NCBI GenBank assembly: GCA_965657195.1
Contig: CBFHNK010000041.1
Span: 1-15,389 of the forward strand
DNA: 15,389 bases
Direction of reading: 5' to 3'
Source of the DNA: TMED14 sp965657195
GTDB taxonomy: Bacteria > Bacteroidota > Bacteroidia > Flavobacteriales > Schleiferiaceae
Both the position numbers and the translations under genes were made by a program. Numbering within the stretch: position 1 is the stretch's first letter; every line of letters begins with the position of its first letter. Below the pieces are notes generated by a model. The model did no database searches. It was not told the DNA's origin and worked only from the letters and a program-made list of their open reading frames with translations. Shown one piece after another: positions 13,318 to 15,389 of the stretch.

Positions 13318-14119
13318 GGTAGGCTGTTTGGATTTCGCGGGCGAGGTCCTCAGCTGCGGTTGCGGCGGCAGCTTGCCAATCGGCGCCAGAGGAGGCGTAC
13401 ATAATGCTACGCGAGGCATTGATCAGCAGTCCCATGCCGGGTTTTCCGCGAAAGGAACCGTGGCGCACTACGTCGGCGGCACTGCCGCCTTGGGCTCCCA
13501 CGCCGGGAACTAAAAAGAAGGTGTCAGGCATGCGGTCGCGCAGTGCCCCAAGTGCCTCAGGACGCGTGGCGCCAGCCACGACCATGAGGTTTTCAGGAGT
13601 TCCCCACTGGAGGTAGGCATCGGCAACCGCCTCGTACACGCGGCGGCCGTCTCCGAGCAAACGCTGCTGCAGGTCGTCGGCTCCGGGATTGCTGGTGAGT
13701 CCGAGGCCAATTACCCACTTTCCGTCGCGGAGAAAGGGCTCAACACTGTCGCGCCCCATGTACGGGGCTACTGTGATGGCGTCGTAGCCCATGACCTCAA
13801 GGATGCCTTGGGCGTAGCGGCTGGCGGTATTGCCAATATCGCCGCGCTTGGCGTCAGCGATGAGCAGTGGCTCCTGGGGCAGTTCGCTCAGGTGGGCGGT
13901 CACGGTGTCGAGGGCGTCCCAACCCGGGCGGCCGAGGGCCTCAAAAAAGGCAAAGTTGGGCTTGTAGGCAATCGCCACATGGGCCGTGGCATCAATGATT
14001 CCGATGCAGAAGGACGCCAAATCGGTTCCTGCCGGCAGCTTGGACGGATCAGGGTCGAGGCCTACGCAGAGTCCGTGGCCTGCGGTTTCAATACGTTGGG
14101 AGAGCGTGGTGTAGTTCAT
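13310..14119 (-). CDS. pyrF: Orotidine 5'-phosphate decarboxylase
   Basis: This enzyme decarboxylates OMP to UMP, the last step of de novo pyrimidine synthesis. The 269 residues match the longer subfamily (group 2) found in Bacteroidota and Actinobacteria rather than the 230-250-residue E. coli type. The N-terminal strand GLCVGLDPDPSKLP (16-29), the substrate lysine in AYKPNFAFFE (K53) and the catalytic DAKRGD motif (D89, K91, D94) are present. The phosphate-binding end has PGVGAQGG followed by LINASRSIMYAS. It overlaps the prfA stop as ATGA, and its own end overlaps the next gene. The start is the ATG at 14119. Confidence 0.97.
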   Translation of the reverse strand: MNYTTLSQRIETAGHGLCVGLDPDPSKLPAGTDLASFCIGIIDATAHVAIAYKPNFAFFEALGRPGWDALDTVTAHLSELPQEPLLIADAKRGDIGNTASRYAQGILEVMGYDAITVAPYMGRDSVEPFLRDGKWVIGLGLTSNPGADDLQQRLLGDGRRVYEAVADAYLQWGTPENLMVVAGATRPEALGALRDRMPDTFFLVPGVGAQGGSAADVVRHGSFRGKPGMGLLINASRSIMYASSGADWQAAAATAAEDLAREIQTAYRG

Positions 14120-15195
14120 TCGTCGGCTCCTTGCTTGAGGCGCTCGGCGTGGTCGGCAACGCGCAGGCCCTCGATGAGGGTCTTGAGGTCGCCGTTCATC
14201 ACGTCGGGCAGGTTGTACACGGTGAGGCCGATACGGTGGTCTGTCACCCGGCTCTGCGGAAAGTTATAGGTGCGAATTTTCGCACTGCGGTCTCCGGTGC
14301 TTACCAGCGACTTGCGGTGCTCAGCTACTGCGGCGTCGCGCTCTGCGCGGGCCTTGTCCCAAATCCGCGCGCGAAGCACGGTAAGGGCGCGGTCGTAGTT
14401 CTGGTGCTGCGAGCGACCGTCCTGGCATTCCACTACTATACCAGTCGGAAAGTGCGTCAATCGAACGCCCGATTCGGTCTTGTTGACGTGCTGCCCCCCT
14501 GCCCCACTCGAGCGAAAGGTGTCTTTGCGAATGTCCACATCGCGGATCTGTACGTCGAGCTCGTCTGCTTCGGGCAGTACTGCCACCGTCGCTGCCGAGG
14601 TGTGCACACGACCTTGGCTTTCGGTGGCCGGAACCCGCTGCACGCGGTGTACCCCGCTCTCAAACTTGAGGATTCCGTAGACCTGCTCGCCGCGAACTTG
14701 AACACTGGCTTCTTTGATTCCGCCCACGGAACCTTCGGTGAGGCTGAGCATTTCAGTATTCCAGCCCTTCTCTTCGGCGAAGCGCAGGTAGGCGCGAAGC
14801 AGCTCGCCGGCGAAGAGTCCGGCTTCGTCCCCGCCCGTTCCGGCGCGGACTTCAAGAACGGCATCCTTAGAATCTTCGGGATCCTTGGGGATGAGTAGTT
14901 CTTTGATCTCTGTCTCTAGTGCCGCGATGCGTTGGCGGGCCGTATCGAATTCGTCTTGGGCCATCTCGCGCATTTCGGGATCCTTTTCGGATTCGAGCAT
15001 GAGCTGGGCCTCGTCGCGGTTGGCGAGCGCCTCGAGGTAGCGGGTACGTGCTTGAACGAGCTCGTCGAGCTCTTTGTACTCTCGATTGAGGCGTACAAAC
15101 CGTGCAGGATCCGCCGCCAACTCGGGAGTCATTAGCTGGTCGTGCACGTCTTGGTGCCGAATCCAAATGGCTTGGAGTTTTTCTACAAGGTTCAT
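14116..15195 (-). CDS. prfA: Peptide chain release factor 1
   Basis: RF1 recognises UAA and UAG stop codons and triggers hydrolysis of peptidyl-tRNA. The 359 residues are standard. The N-terminal coiled-coil domain covers about 1-100. Domain 2 carries the stop-codon-reading tripeptide PAT (189-191), which identifies RF1 rather than RF2. The catalytic GGQ is at 233-235 (SSGAGGQHVNKTESG), followed by QDGRSQHQN. No internal frameshift is present, unlike many RF2 genes. It is translationally coupled at both ends: its ATG overlaps the purM stop and its TGA overlaps the pyrF ATG, each as ATGA. Confidence 0.98.
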   Translation of the reverse strand: MNLVEKLQAIWIRHQDVHDQLMTPELAADPARFVRLNREYKELDELVQARTRYLEALANRDEAQLMLESEKDPEMREMAQDEFDTARQRIAALETEIKELLIPKDPEDSKDAVLEVRAGTGGDEAGLFAGELLRAYLRFAEEKGWNTEMLSLTEGSVGGIKEASVQVRGEQVYGILKFESGVHRVQRVPATESQGRVHTSAATVAVLPEADELDVQIRDVDIRKDTFRSSGAGGQHVNKTESGVRLTHFPTGIVVECQDGRSQHQNYDRALTVLRARIWDKARAERDAAVAEHRKSLVSTGDRSAKIRTYNFPQSRVTDHRIGLTVYNLPDVMNGDLKTLIEGLRVADHAERLKQGADE

Positions 15196-15389
15196 GCGCG
15201 GCGGTAGGTGTGAATTCCGTCGGGCGCGTGCACCTCGACCTCGGGGGTAGATGAGGCCTCCACGCGGCCTACAATTTGGGCATCGACGCCCATGTGCTTG
15301 GAAATAGCGATGACCTGCTCTGCTGCCTGAAGGCTGTCAACGTAGAGCTCCATGCGGTGGCCCATGTTAAATACTTCGTACATCTGGCG
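15192..15389 (-). CDS. purM: Phosphoribosylformylglycinamidine cyclo-ligase (AIR synthetase), C-terminal end only
   Basis: The last 65 codons run to the right edge, reading RQMYEVFNMGHRMELYV and then VIAISKHMGVDAQIVGRVE. The segment FNMGHRMELYV is the conserved start of the C-terminal PurM subdomain in Bacteroidota (FNCGVGM in E. coli). The enzyme makes aminoimidazole ribonucleotide in de novo purine synthesis. The first roughly 280-320 residues and the start lie outside the window. The Met codon near the edge is internal, not a start. The TGA overlaps the prfA ATG. A purM-prfA-pyrF order is familiar from other Bacteroidota. Confidence 0.9.
   Translation of the reverse strand, partial: RQMYEVFNMGHRMELYVDSLQAAEQVIAISKHMGVDAQIVGRVEASSTPEVEVHAPDGIHTYRRA

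Noticed and set aside
12457..13404. Plus-strand open frame of 315 codons opposite the RmlD-like gene
   Set aside because: It lies wholly antisense to a well-supported reductase with intact catalytic motifs. Its translation resembles no family, and GC-rich codon use opposite a gene often leaves such frames open.
14131..14898. Plus-strand open frame of 255 codons opposite prfA
   Set aside because: Antisense to RF1, with no recognisable domain or promoter.
1..15389. Search for CRISPR arrays, insertion sequences, phage genes, attachment sites or toxin-antitoxin pairs
   Set aside because: No repeat array, transposase or integrase was seen. The only tyrosine recombinase looks like housekeeping Xer, and no tRNA gene shows a duplicated 3' end that would mark an integrated element.

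Overview
The window comes from a member of the Bacteroidota, most likely a Flavobacteriales-like lineage of moderately high GC. The evidence is of four kinds. RpoB and EF-Tu read like Bacteroidota proteins. The tRNA(Thr-Tyr-Gly-Thr)-tuf-tRNA-Trp-secE-nusG-rplKAJL-rpoB order is typical of the phylum. Promoter-like sites fit the Bacteroidota consensus (TTG / about 19-21 nt / TAnnTTTG). Genes start without Shine-Dalgarno (SD) sequences, with one striking exception, rpsU. I cannot name a genus.

Every supportable gene lies on the minus strand, so transcription runs from high to low coordinates. Upstream (15389 to 9857) is a tightly packed run: the 3' end of purM, prfA, pyrF, an RmlD-like reductase, a LeuT-type Na+ symporter (NSS family), a 45-residue MetS-like single-span microprotein, and a membrane-anchored protein with degenerate helix-hairpin-helix repeats. 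Junctions are mostly overlaps (ATGA, TAATG) or gaps of 12 nt or less. Next come rpsU (bS21) with its own promoter-like box, a near-perfect SD and an intrinsic terminator, then xerC and hpf. A good promoter follows for four tRNA genes and tuf. An intrinsic terminator, possibly overlapping a new promoter, then leads into tRNA-Trp, secE, nusG, rplK, rplA, rplJ, rplL and rpoB, which runs off the left edge.

Most of the window is core translation and transcription machinery: ribosomal proteins, EF-Tu, RF1, tRNAs, a hibernation factor, RNA polymerase beta and NusG. There is no mobile element, CRISPR array or phage region, and no gene-free stretch above 110 bases. The most interesting signals are regulatory or structural: the lone strong SD in front of rpsU, in a phylum whose ribosomes hide the anti-SD using bS21 itself; the rpsU terminator whose U-tract touches the xerC start codon; the terminator/promoter overlap before tRNA-Trp; a long bulged hairpin between rplL and rpoB; and an extra extracytoplasmic domain of about 100 residues in the NSS transporter next to a MetS-like microprotein. 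I did not find an obviously new multi-gene system.
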